DNA of 64,000 nucleotides from Blautia sp. AF19-10LB. GTDB taxonomy: Bacteria > Bacillota > Clostridia > Lachnospirales > Lachnospiraceae. Below, piece after piece: positions 50,577-59,004 of this stretch; positions within the stretch are counted from its first letter, which is position 1, and each line of letters opens with the position of its first letter. The stretch is from the NCBI RefSeq assembly GCF_003461245.1, contig NZ_QTWS01000002.1, positions 1-64,000 of the forward strand, given 5' to 3'. The notes beneath the pieces were generated by a model that was not told the DNA's origin, made no database searches, and saw nothing but the letters and a program-made list of their open reading frames with translations. The position numbers were made by a program, and so were the translations under genes.

Positions 50577-51335
50577 TCAGGCATTGCTTTTCTTGCTTCG
50601 GAGGATCAATATGATAATTCCCGCCGCCCCGGTAAACAGACTGATAAACTGAGAAGTCGACAGCACGCCCACGCTTCCACGGATCAGATCCCCGCGGAAA
50701 AATTCCAGGATAAACCTTCCGATACTGTAAAAGATCAGATAGCACGCCGCCACCTGTCCGTCCTTCTTTTTACGGCTGGCAATAAACAAAAGCAGCGCAA
50801 AATGTGCAAAATCAAGCACGCTGGAATAAATCTCTGTCGGGATCAGCGGCACATTGTTTGGTGCAAACTCTGACTCATGAAAGGTGATCGCAAAGATACT
50901 GTCCGTTTCTTTTCCATAACAGCAGCCTGCAAGCAGACAGCCGATCCGTCCAAATCCCTGTGCCAGCGCAACAGACGGCATCACGAGGTCAAAATATTTC
51001 CAGAAATTGACTTTTTTATTCTTGCAGTAGATCCAGCCTGCGAGGATTCCTCCAAGAATCCCGCCATAGACTACAAATCCATCCGACAATGTGTCCAGAA
51101 TAAATCCCGGATCTGCCATGATGGATTTCCATTCTGTGATCCAGTACAGAAGTTTCGCACAGAGCAGACCGCCCAGAAGCCCCCAGAGGGCAAGGGCGAA
51201 TACATGGTCACTGCTGAGTCGGAGCTTTTTTGCCCGGAGTTCTGTCACTACCCAGGCTGCGATCACGCCAAGTGCGATCATTGCACCATATCCGTAGACC
51301 GTCAAAGGTCCGATCGTCAGGAGTTCATTTTTCAT
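50577..51335 (-). CDS. lgt: Prolipoprotein diacylglyceryl transferase
   Basis: 252 residues, seven membrane spans. Family landmarks: YGYGAMIALGVIAAWVV, SDGFVVYGGILGGILAGWIYC, ALAQGFGRIGCLLAGCCYGKE (Lgt signature), PTEIYSSVLDF and GRFILEFFRGD. It transfers diacylglycerol from phosphatidylglycerol to the lipobox Cys of prolipoproteins, including the lipoproteins of this window. It lies 4 nt after the arginase-family gene. Confidence 0.96.
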   Translation of the reverse strand: MKNELLTIGPLTVYGYGAMIALGVIAAWVVTELRAKKLRLSSDHVFALALWGLLGGLLCAKLLYWITEWKSIMADPGFILDTLSDGFVVYGGILGGILAGWIYCKNKKVNFWKYFDLVMPSVALAQGFGRIGCLLAGCCYGKETDSIFAITFHESEFAPNNVPLIPTEIYSSVLDFAHFALLLFIASRKKKDGQVAACYLIFYSIGRFILEFFRGDLIRGSVGVLSTSQFISLFTGAAGIIILILRSKKSNA

Positions 51336-51339
51336 AAAT

Positions 51340-52104
51340 CTATCGCTCCTTTCTCCATAGTTCCAGAAGTTTCCGGTTCGCCAGATCGTTCAGATGATCA
51401 CCCTCACAGGCATCCGGATCACATTCTCCGCAAACATCCATTCCCAGAATGTCCTGTTTTTCCAAAAGGATCTTTACAAACTCGCACAATTCTTCCAGTG
51501 TCATCTCTCCCTGGCTCCAGGTCGTTGAGGCCTCCTCCGGACAGAGTACATCCTTATCAACCGAGAGATACGTCGGAAGTTCTGCTGTCAGCTCCTCAAA
51601 AAACGAAACTTTCTCCTCCAGCGTCATCTCTCCCAGCTTCTCCCTCGACAAAAAACGTACTTTTTCCCGAAGGACCGGTTCTGTCTGGTCAAAAGCCTCC
51701 TGATCCGGTCCGACCAGGAGCACTTCTTTAAGCAGTGGAAGTTCCTCAAGGGACGCCGCCACCCATCCTCCACAGGAAAGCAATCCTCCAAATGTCGGCG
51801 GCTGCATATCGGTATGGTTGTCAAAAACGACCAGTCTGAATGGTGTGTTCAGTTTCTCAAGCCAGATACGGCTCATATAGTGATAATTGCCGGAATCAAT
51901 GAAATGGATCCCATCTGCATCAAATTCCTCCAGCTTTTGCCGCAAAGTCTCCATTGCATCTCCATCGCAGTAGCAGTTGCTTCCCGGAAGCTCCTGTACC
52001 TCCACCCAGGAAATATTTCTCTGTATTTCTCCGGTCTGCCAGAACTGCTGCTGTTTGTAGATTCCTGAAAAATTCATAATGATGATATCTTCTTTTTTTG
52101 TCAT
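51340..52104 (-). CDS. Arginase/ureohydrolase-family protein
   Basis: 254 residues. Metal-site motifs of the family are visible: HFIDSGNYHYMS, VVFDNHTDMQ, TYLSVDKDVLCPEEA. The chain is shorter than true arginase or agmatinase (about 290-310) and the substrate-loop sequences are not conserved, so it is one of the uncharacterised ureohydrolase-like proteins of Lachnospiraceae. In an operon with lgt (4-nt gap). Confidence 0.82.
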   Translation of the reverse strand: MTKKEDIIIMNFSGIYKQQQFWQTGEIQRNISWVEVQELPGSNCYCDGDAMETLRQKLEEFDADGIHFIDSGNYHYMSRIWLEKLNTPFRLVVFDNHTDMQPPTFGGLLSCGGWVAASLEELPLLKEVLLVGPDQEAFDQTEPVLREKVRFLSREKLGEMTLEEKVSFFEELTAELPTYLSVDKDVLCPEEASTTWSQGEMTLEELCEFVKILLEKQDILGMDVCGECDPDACEGDHLNDLANRKLLELWRKER

Positions 52105-52185
52105 AGAGCTATCTTACCACGAAGAGAAATATCCCGCAACCTCTGCGTGACAGGAACCCTGCTGAACAGCTTTTCAGAACACAAA

Positions 52186-52223
52186 AGACCTGGAAAAGAT
52201 TCCGAAAAATCCTCTCCAGGTCT
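52186..52223 (-). terminator. Terminator of fba
   Basis: Minus strand AGACCTGGA...TCCAGGTCT with an extended stem, followed by TTTTGTG; about 30 nt after the fba stop codon. Confidence 0.8.
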
Positions 52224-52256
52224 CTCTCTTTACAAATTACTCAAGCTGAATAAATC

Positions 52257-53120
52257 TCAGGCTTTGTTAACAGAACCAAACAGTTCCATTTTTTCTTTAA
52301 CAGTAGCCTTGATTGCTTCGAATCCAGGAGCAAGAAGTTTACGTGGGTCATATCCTTTGCCCTGCTCATCCTTGCCTTCTTCGATGTATTTACGTGTAGC
52401 TGCAGCAAATGCAAGCTGGCACTCTGTATTTACGTTGATCTTGGATACTCCAAGGTCGATAGCTTTCTTGATCATATCAGCCGGGATACCTGTACCACCG
52501 TGAAGTACGAGCGGCATATCTCCTGTCAGCTGCTGGATAGCGTCCAGAGTCTCAAAGCTCAGGCCTTTCCAGTTTGCCGGATATTTACCATGGATATTAC
52601 CGATACCTGCTGCAAGGAAGTCGATACCAAGATCAGCGATCATCTTGCATTCCTTAGGATCTGCACATTCACCCATACCTACAACACCGTCTTCTTCACC
52701 GCCGATGGAACCAACTTCTGCTTCCAGGGACATTCCGTGATCTGCAACGATCTTAACCAGTTCTTTTGTTTTTGCTACGTTCTCTTCGATCGGATAATGG
52801 GAACCGTCAAACATGATAGATGTAAATCCGGCTTCAACACATTTCAGGCATCCTTCATAGCTGCCGTGATCAAGATGAAGTGCAACCGGAACAGTGATGT
52901 TCAGTTCTTCCAGCATTCCTTTCACCATACCAACAACTGTCTTGTAGCCTGTCATATACTTTCCTGCGCCTTCGGATACACCGAGGATAACCGGAGAGTT
53001 GAGTTCCTGTGCTGTAAGCAGGATTGCTTTTGTCCACTCAAGGTTGTTAATGTTGAACTGACCAACTGCATAGTGACCAGCTTTTGCTTTTTTCAACATT
53101 TCTGAAGCGTTTACTAACAT
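52257..53120 (-). CDS. fba: Class II fructose-1,6-bisphosphate aldolase
   Basis: 287 residues. Motifs: VGQFNINNLEWTKAI, PVALHLDHGS (zinc His and catalytic Asp), GFTSIMFDGSHYPIEENV, LEAEVGSIGGEEDG, GNIHGKYP, LVLHGGTGIPADMIKKAI and VSKINVNTECQLAF. Splits fructose 1,6-bisphosphate to triose phosphates, next step after the PPi-phosphofructokinase in this window. The start follows AGGAGG. A small hairpin (GGAAGTGG / CCAACTTCC) is in the leader. Confidence 0.97.
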   Translation of the reverse strand: MLVNASEMLKKAKAGHYAVGQFNINNLEWTKAILLTAQELNSPVILGVSEGAGKYMTGYKTVVGMVKGMLEELNITVPVALHLDHGSYEGCLKCVEAGFTSIMFDGSHYPIEENVAKTKELVKIVADHGMSLEAEVGSIGGEEDGVVGMGECADPKECKMIADLGIDFLAAGIGNIHGKYPANWKGLSFETLDAIQQLTGDMPLVLHGGTGIPADMIKKAIDLGVSKINVNTECQLAFAAATRKYIEEGKDEQGKGYDPRKLLAPGFEAIKATVKEKMELFGSVNKA

Positions 53121-53262
53121 GATAAATTCCTCCTAATCTTATCGGAAGTTGGTCTTACCACTTCCAATTTATATGTCTAGTTTAACAGATTCCATCCATT
53201 TCGTCCAGTCTATTTGGACAAATTCCTGAGTTAATCTGGTAAATTTCTGACAATCTCCGTAA

Positions 53263-53280
53263 ACCGGTTCAGGAACCGGT
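53263..53280 (-). terminator. Possible weak terminator of the TPR gene
   Basis: ACCGGTTC / GAACCGGT hairpin spanning the stop codon at 53269, with only a short T-run after it. The rest of 53121-53262 holds the fba leader and probable promoter (TAAACT as -10). Confidence 0.3.
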
Positions 53281-54051
53281 GCTCCTGTGGTAGTCTCTGG
53301 TGAGGTTTTCGAGCATTTTGTCTACGTTTTCGGAGTCCGCCGGAATCTCCGGTTTCTTCCCGAATTCTGTAAGTTTTGCCTTGATTTCTTTAAGAATCTC
53401 CTTTTCGACGCCAAGTCTTCTTACCAGATTCTGGTACTCTTCCGGTGTTTTTGTAACGCCAAACGCCAGAAGATACGCGATCAGTGACTCTCTGCTTCTG
53501 CTGCCTTCATAGGCTTTCTGGAAACATTCGACCGCTTTTTCCATCTGGAAGAGATAACTGTAGGCACAGCCCAGATTGTGGCAGACACTTTCTGTAAATC
53601 CCTCTCTTACTGTCTCCAGGTCATCTTCCTTCAGAAGTTTCTGATAAACCTGGATCGCATGGACGTACATGCCGCTTTCAACCAGGGCATCACCTTTGCA
53701 CTTTTCTCTCAGAAGTGGGGATTCCTCCGAAAGTTTCTGAATCTGCATGTTCAGATTTTTCATTTCCTCATAAGTGAGGTAATTGATCTCCTTGAATACC
53801 GGATACAGAAATTCCTCTATACTGAAATTCCGCACAAACAGAGTCCGAAGCTTCGCTGCCAGTTTCGGAAGATCCAGTTCTTCCTGAAACCATACGCACA
53901 GACGCTCATTCAGGATCGTCTCATCGACCAGGTACAGATTGTGATAAAAATAATAACAGAGTTCTTCCAGGGAATAAACATTCGTGCTGATATTCTCGAT
54001 ATAATACGGAATCTCTGCTTTTTTTGTCTGGCATAAAATATATCCGCTCAT
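53269..54051 (-). CDS. TPR-like protein of the DUF5716/DUF5717 cluster
   Basis: 260 residues, soluble. The N-terminal part is not recognised (SGYILCQTKKAEIPYYIENISTNVYSLEELCYYFYHNLYLVDE). The middle has tetratricopeptide-like helices (KCKGDALVESGMYVHAIQVYQKLLKE; VCHNLGCAYSYLFQMEKAVECFQKAYE), and the end is charged. Such proteins follow DUF5716 and DUF5717 genes in many Lachnospiraceae as I recall. Gap of 12 nt to DUF5716. Function unknown; probably an adaptor. Confidence 0.7.
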   Translation of the reverse strand: MSGYILCQTKKAEIPYYIENISTNVYSLEELCYYFYHNLYLVDETILNERLCVWFQEELDLPKLAAKLRTLFVRNFSIEEFLYPVFKEINYLTYEEMKNLNMQIQKLSEESPLLREKCKGDALVESGMYVHAIQVYQKLLKEDDLETVREGFTESVCHNLGCAYSYLFQMEKAVECFQKAYEGSRSRESLIAYLLAFGVTKTPEEYQNLVRRLGVEKEILKEIKAKLTEFGKKPEIPADSENVDKMLENLTRDYHRSTGS

Positions 54052-54063
54052 GTCATTCCCTCC

Positions 54064-55314
54064 TTACCATTTTGTGATCTCTGTCCATACTTTGCCGCTT
54101 GACGGGAACATTTCTCCAAATCCAAGATCTGTCACTGTGATCTCACACTCTTTCTGTGAAATATACTGAAGTTTCACATGCAGGCGGGTGGTCTTGTTCG
54201 GACGTTTCGGAAGACCCGGAAGGCGCATGCCGATCCGCCTCTTTTCGGTTTCACCCATTGCTGTGGCATTAAATACCAGTTCTTCCGTGCCATCCAGGAT
54301 CAGCTCGCATTCTGCGCTGCATTCATACCAGTTGCGCCCTGCCTCGATCAGCGGATAGCTGGCCTGTGCCCCCATGACACGCATATCCATTCCGACATCT
54401 GTCATGACGAGAGAATTTCCCAGATAGCGGTAATCTTTAAGTTTATGCGTGATAAAGCGTTCTGCACCGGCCGCACAGGCACCCCTGGCAAAAAGATTGT
54501 TTCCGTAGAAAACCTTTCTTTTCTGATAGCAGAGAAGTTTTACGGATTTCTGTGCCCATTCCTGGTCAAAACCGCTGCCATCGATCTGAATACTTGAATA
54601 TAATTCGCTTCCAAGAGTATTCTTGATAAAAGTATAAAAATCCGCGTCTCTCTGTTCATCATCTGTATCATTGAGATCTGTCTCCACCGCTTCTTCCAGC
54701 TTTACCAGAACCGGCTTCGCTCCGGAATTCATGACCAGCTTGCGGAAAGTTACATGATTTTTGTCAAAATTGTACCAGCCCACGCTCCGGTTCCAGGTTT
54801 CTGCTTTCTGTGCCATGATATAATAATAGAAGCTTTCTTCATGATCCATAATGATGAAACTGCTTCGTGGAATCTCCAGCAGTTCTCCTGCCTTCTGAAG
54901 GTTTTCGACCTGTATGTCGTCCAGCGATTCCATGGTGACTGTAAGACAGCGGATGTTTCTGTTAATATCTGCCACACCCGTCAGTTTCAGCATACCTTCC
55001 AGAAAATATGCCAGAATCTCCCATGGCTGTTTTTCTTCTCCTGCTACCTGAACGGTCTTGCGGCTTCTGGAGATCCCGCAAAGATCTTCTACCAGAAAAC
55101 CGCCCTTTTCTCTTGCAAAATATTCTGCTTCAATGCCGATGCAGTAATCCTTCTGTTCGACTCTCCTGCACAGACAGGTCGGCACTTCATACTGGCTGCT
55201 GCCTACTTTTACCGGAAGGGAACGCGGCTCTTCTGCTTTTCGGTCATAGTAGCAAAGCTGAGAATATTCATTTCTCAGATCGATCCCGATAATTAAATCT
55301 CTTGTTTCGTTCAT
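54064..55314 (-). CDS. DUF5716-family, actin/Hsp70-like ATPase fold protein
   Basis: 416 residues. The N-terminus LIIGIDLRNEYSQLCYYDRK resembles the phosphate-1 loop of actin/Hsp70/hexokinase-type ATPases, and later stretches (VTMESLDDIQVENLQKAGELLEI; IMDHEESFYYYIMAQ) look like the second phosphate and adenosine regions of such folds. The C-terminal part is beta-rich (TTRLHVKLQYISQKECEITVTDLGFGEMFPSSGKVW). It overlaps the DUF5717 gene by 4 nt. No function is known to me; an Hsp70-like sensor or scaffold is a guess. Confidence 0.75.
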   Translation of the reverse strand: MNETRDLIIGIDLRNEYSQLCYYDRKAEEPRSLPVKVGSSQYEVPTCLCRRVEQKDYCIGIEAEYFAREKGGFLVEDLCGISRSRKTVQVAGEEKQPWEILAYFLEGMLKLTGVADINRNIRCLTVTMESLDDIQVENLQKAGELLEIPRSSFIIMDHEESFYYYIMAQKAETWNRSVGWYNFDKNHVTFRKLVMNSGAKPVLVKLEEAVETDLNDTDDEQRDADFYTFIKNTLGSELYSSIQIDGSGFDQEWAQKSVKLLCYQKRKVFYGNNLFARGACAAGAERFITHKLKDYRYLGNSLVMTDVGMDMRVMGAQASYPLIEAGRNWYECSAECELILDGTEELVFNATAMGETEKRRIGMRLPGLPKRPNKTTRLHVKLQYISQKECEITVTDLGFGEMFPSSGKVWTEITKW

Positions 55315-58300
55315 TTTGCATTTTCCCTATCTATTGTAAACATCTCTTTTACATATTGTTCCTGGCGGAGATAACTCTTGAGTTCCTCTTTGACTTCTTT
55401 CTTCTTGTCCAGTCTTCTGTCAGAAAGCATCTGGTTGAGAAGCTGGTACTTGCTTCCGGAAGTTCCCTCGATCTTTTTCATGTTGAGTACACGCTCTGCC
55501 GTTGTTCTGGTACTGCGCTCTCTGTCGATCTGGAAATAATAATGAAGATTTTCACCATAAAACAGAGTAAAGGTTCTTCCGAAAATTCCCTCATAGATTT
55601 CTCTTAAAGGTTCGCATTTGTATTCCAGTTCTGTTCCAAGTCCCGTATCCAGCGCATAAAACAGGGTGACTCTAGCTCCCGGATGTGCATGGCATTCTAC
55701 GAATGTCTTGTCATCCAGCTGATATGGGCTCAAAAGTTCCGGAGAAAGCCTGCGGAAAAATCCAAATACAAGATTCCGCTTCGCACATTCTTCCAGAATC
55801 TTCTGCTCCATTCCGATGTATTCCGGCTTCGGATTTTTTTCTCTGGAAATTTCCTGCAGAAGTGCCAGACGGCATATCAGGTTCAGCGGCCAGTTATTTG
55901 CATATGCGTATTCCAGTCTGCTCCGTACAAACGGGCTCATGGTATATTCTTTCACAAAAACGCCATAGGATACCTGCGTCAGATAAGCTCCGATCAGATT
56001 TTCCTTTCCGGACTGGTTCACATAGGATTCCAGCACAGCTTCGCCTTCCTTGCGGTAATCTGACGTAAAGATCAGAAACTCCAGAATTCTTTCTTCCAGA
56101 TCATAAGTGTCCATCTCAAATCCACGCGCACTTTTCCAGATAGAGATCAGCTCTCCGACCGGTCCAAAGCGGTACAGCATCAGATAGTGAAGAATAACTT
56201 CATCGTATTTGCCTTCGCGGTATACTTCTGACGCGAGTGCCAGAAGCTCATCGTCCTCTGCCATGTCACTCTTGAGGATCATCCTGCTGGTAAGTTTGAG
56301 CAGACTGCTGAGCTCGATGCCTTCATAGCCATATTCCTCTACAAGGCTCATCGCCTGGCGGAACATTCTTCGGGAGATCAGCACTTCCAGAAGGACTTTA
56401 CGGTCTGCCTCCATATATCTGCGGTAATCCAGTTTGTACAAATAACGGTCCATATCCTCTCCGTCCACATGTGCCGCATAAAAATCCAGGATCTGCTTCC
56501 TGAGAGAATTTCTGTATTCCTCTGTGCATGCTTCTGTCTCTGCGAGTTTCTGGAAATATTCAAGATTATCTGCGTTCAGTTCATGTCTCTCGCAGTAGTG
56601 CAGGAGCGCACCGGTATCTTCCGCTCCACGTTTCAGGATTCCATCGAGTGCATCGCATTCATCCAGAAGTTTTTTGAGATTGTAGTGTACCGTAGATGCA
56701 TAACAACGCTGTTTTTCATCACGGAACAGAAGAACTGCATCTTCCGTATAAATTCTCGGATAGGCAACGCCCTTCACACAGGGGTAGATCTCCTGCTCTG
56801 CCAGCTGACTGTGGCAGACGATCACCTCGCGCACCTTTGGATCATCGCAGTAAAGACGGCTGGTAAACAGTTTTTCTGCGATTTTTTCCGCATCTTCTCT
56901 ACCCATTGGTTCCAGAAGGAATTCCTGATACAGAACTGCATAATTCTCATCGATCTGGCCATCCTCCACCTTGCGTTTTGCAAAACGTTTCATGGTGTCT
57001 TTGTAGCTTTCGTAGGTCTGAGGGTCTCTGTCCTTATAAGTGATCACGCTGGCATAGACATACGCCTTGCGTGCATCTCCCAGAGAATTGTCATTATAGG
57101 CAAAATACATCAGAAGCTGCTTTGGAAGCTGTCTCCGATAGGAAATGTCCATTGTTTCCATATAATATTCGTAAAGTCTTGTGATGCGCAGGCCTCTCTG
57201 AACAGCAAGAGAAAACCAGCGGAAATACTGCGGTTTGCGCGGATCTCCCTTCATCACATATTTGCAGATCGCTTCCAGTACATCATCGGACGGAAATCTG
57301 TCATATCCTGCGGCCAGCGCCTTATAAAGACAGCCGTAGAATTTTTTCTCATAGCCGGACAGGTATGCCAGGCGCATCACCAGTTCCTCGGTAAGGAAGC
57401 CTCTCCTGCCGGCATAGTGGAATACCTGCATCCAGAACGGAGAAAGTCTGTGCAGGTTGGAAATATCCCTGCTGATCCAGTTCCATGCTTCCAGGTAAAG
57501 AATCGGGCTGGTACATCCCTTCTCATACAGTTCCTCCATCATAAAAAGTGCCATGGAAGGAGAATTCTGATAAGTCGGATCCATCTGCAGAAGAATCCAG
57601 AGAAGCTGGAAACTGTCAGACTTCTGCCGGAAAAAGTTCTGAATCTTCTGGAGCGCCTGCCCCTTGTCTCTGTAAAGCCCTACCAGGGTACACAGATACA
57701 GATAGGTTCCTGCTTCCTCCAGTTCATCCCTTGTAAATTCCTTGCTCTGGCAGTTTTTGAGAATTTCCTTTGCAAGACTCTGGTTGTCCTCAAGATAAGC
57801 AAGATATGCCTCAAACAGACGGTACTCCGGATATTCATTTCCGGATTCATGAAGTCTTTCCAGAATTCTGTGAGATTTCTCCGCCCAGGTCTTGAAGTCG
57901 GTTTTTTCTTCGCAGTAATCAATATAGGCATGAACCAGTCCTGCCTTGCGGCGTTTCTCTTCTGTATTCAGATCAATGCGGATACGCGCACCCCTGGATG
58001 CTGTCACATGATAAACAAGCTCCTGATACGGGCTTTTTACGATGATCTCTCCGAACTGATTTCCTTTTTTGAGTTTTTCTGCGTGTATTACATAATTGAT
58101 GCGGCAGCTGCTTCCGATGAATTCATCCTGAGTGATCACATGACGCTCAGGCTCCAGGAAATCTACGGTCGATTCGATCTCCAGACGGAGATATCCCCAC
58201 CCTGTCTTGTGAATATCAAAAGATTCCTGTATGGATTCTCTGAGTCCGAAAAAGTCTGCTGCTGTTGTTTTGAGAGAAACAGAGACCGGATCTTTTTCTC

Positions 58301-58856
58301 CGAGACCGATCAGAAATTCCTCCAGGTTCTGATAGTTGGAGGATGTCGCAGAAAGGCCTGCATACAGTGCCTTCTGTTTCTTGTCTGCCTTTGCCATGAC
58401 TGCTGCAAAAGACGGTTTCTTAAACAGATGATAGGCTGTTTTGAAATCCTCTGCAGCGGTCTTTTTGAATGTTTCGATGTCCTTTATTTCTTCGAGAAAG
58501 TTCTGTTCTTCGTTCTGTCTGGCTTCAATAGAGAATGGAATCTTGTATTCTCCTATGCTTGAAGTAACACAAAGCCAGCCTGTACATACCTCGCCCGGCT
58601 GCATTCCTGTCCCGTCGGCACCATACGGAAGGCAGACGGTCGTTCCCGAAAAGCGGCTGCTTCCCGGAACAAGTCTGCGGTTGGAAGAAGTTATGTATCC
58701 CTTTATCTTGTCATTGTCCTCTGTTCCAAGATAAAGCTCTCCCCGTGCTGTCTTTCCTGCCTCCAGGGTGATGGACAGCTTATCCTTTGAAAAAAGAAGC
58801 CGGGGCTGATCGTACTTGAATTTTCCACTGAGTAATTGTTCAATCTGTTTTTTCAA
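55311..58856 (-). CDS. DUF5717-family large protein
   Basis: 1181 residues, start TTG 58856 preceded by AAGGTG. No signal peptide or membrane span. The first 300 residues are beta-rich with two Ig-like segments (LLFSKDKLSITLEAGKTARGELYLGTEDNDKIKGYITSSNRRLV; GYLRLEIESTVDFLEPERHVITQDEFIGS). The rest is a long helical solenoid of TPR-like repeats (KILKNCQSKEFTRDELEEAGTYLYLCTLVG and many more). Found as a conserved trio with DUF5716 and a TPR protein. The cytoplasmic solenoid suggests a scaffold; function unknown. Confidence 0.78.
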   Translation of the reverse strand: MKKQIEQLLSGKFKYDQPRLLFSKDKLSITLEAGKTARGELYLGTEDNDKIKGYITSSNRRLVPGSSRFSGTTVCLPYGADGTGMQPGEVCTGWLCVTSSIGEYKIPFSIEARQNEEQNFLEEIKDIETFKKTAAEDFKTAYHLFKKPSFAAVMAKADKKQKALYAGLSATSSNYQNLEEFLIGLGEKDPVSVSLKTTAADFFGLRESIQESFDIHKTGWGYLRLEIESTVDFLEPERHVITQDEFIGSSCRINYVIHAEKLKKGNQFGEIIVKSPYQELVYHVTASRGARIRIDLNTEEKRRKAGLVHAYIDYCEEKTDFKTWAEKSHRILERLHESGNEYPEYRLFEAYLAYLEDNQSLAKEILKNCQSKEFTRDELEEAGTYLYLCTLVGLYRDKGQALQKIQNFFRQKSDSFQLLWILLQMDPTYQNSPSMALFMMEELYEKGCTSPILYLEAWNWISRDISNLHRLSPFWMQVFHYAGRRGFLTEELVMRLAYLSGYEKKFYGCLYKALAAGYDRFPSDDVLEAICKYVMKGDPRKPQYFRWFSLAVQRGLRITRLYEYYMETMDISYRRQLPKQLLMYFAYNDNSLGDARKAYVYASVITYKDRDPQTYESYKDTMKRFAKRKVEDGQIDENYAVLYQEFLLEPMGREDAEKIAEKLFTSRLYCDDPKVREVIVCHSQLAEQEIYPCVKGVAYPRIYTEDAVLLFRDEKQRCYASTVHYNLKKLLDECDALDGILKRGAEDTGALLHYCERHELNADNLEYFQKLAETEACTEEYRNSLRKQILDFYAAHVDGEDMDRYLYKLDYRRYMEADRKVLLEVLISRRMFRQAMSLVEEYGYEGIELSSLLKLTSRMILKSDMAEDDELLALASEVYREGKYDEVILHYLMLYRFGPVGELISIWKSARGFEMDTYDLEERILEFLIFTSDYRKEGEAVLESYVNQSGKENLIGAYLTQVSYGVFVKEYTMSPFVRSRLEYAYANNWPLNLICRLALLQEISREKNPKPEYIGMEQKILEECAKRNLVFGFFRRLSPELLSPYQLDDKTFVECHAHPGARVTLFYALDTGLGTELEYKCEPLREIYEGIFGRTFTLFYGENLHYYFQIDRERSTRTTAERVLNMKKIEGTSGSKYQLLNQMLSDRRLDKKKEVKEELKSYLRQEQYVKEMFTIDRENAK

Positions 58857-58911
58857 TATGGTTCACCTTGATTTATCCCTAAAAATTGTATTTTTGGCTC
58901 ACATATTCAAT

Positions 58912-58940
58912 ATTATACACTACATCTGTTTGATACGCAA
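58912..58940 (-). promoter_or_regulatory. Promoter of the DUF5717 cluster
   Basis: Minus strand TTGCGT (58935-58940), 17 nt, TATAAT (58912-58917), directly after the terminator of the upstream sugar operon. Confidence 0.7.
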
Positions 58941-58941
58941 G

Positions 58942-58981
58942 AAAAGACAGCCCGTTATCTTTACGATAACGACTGTCTTTT
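58942..58981 (-). terminator. Terminator of the isomerase-transketolase-kinase operon
   Basis: Minus strand AAAGACAGTCGTTATC / GATAACGGGCTGTCTTT stem with a 5-nt loop followed by TCTTG; about 25 nt after the kinase stop codon at 59005. Confidence 0.75.
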
Positions 58982-59004
58982 TCTGTGTTCTGAATATGAT
59001 GCTG

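Noticed and set aside
56469..58562. 697-codon open frame on the plus strand
   Set aside because: Antisense shadow of the DUF5717 gene, with Cys/Phe/Ile-rich sequence and no ribosome-binding site or recognisable domain.
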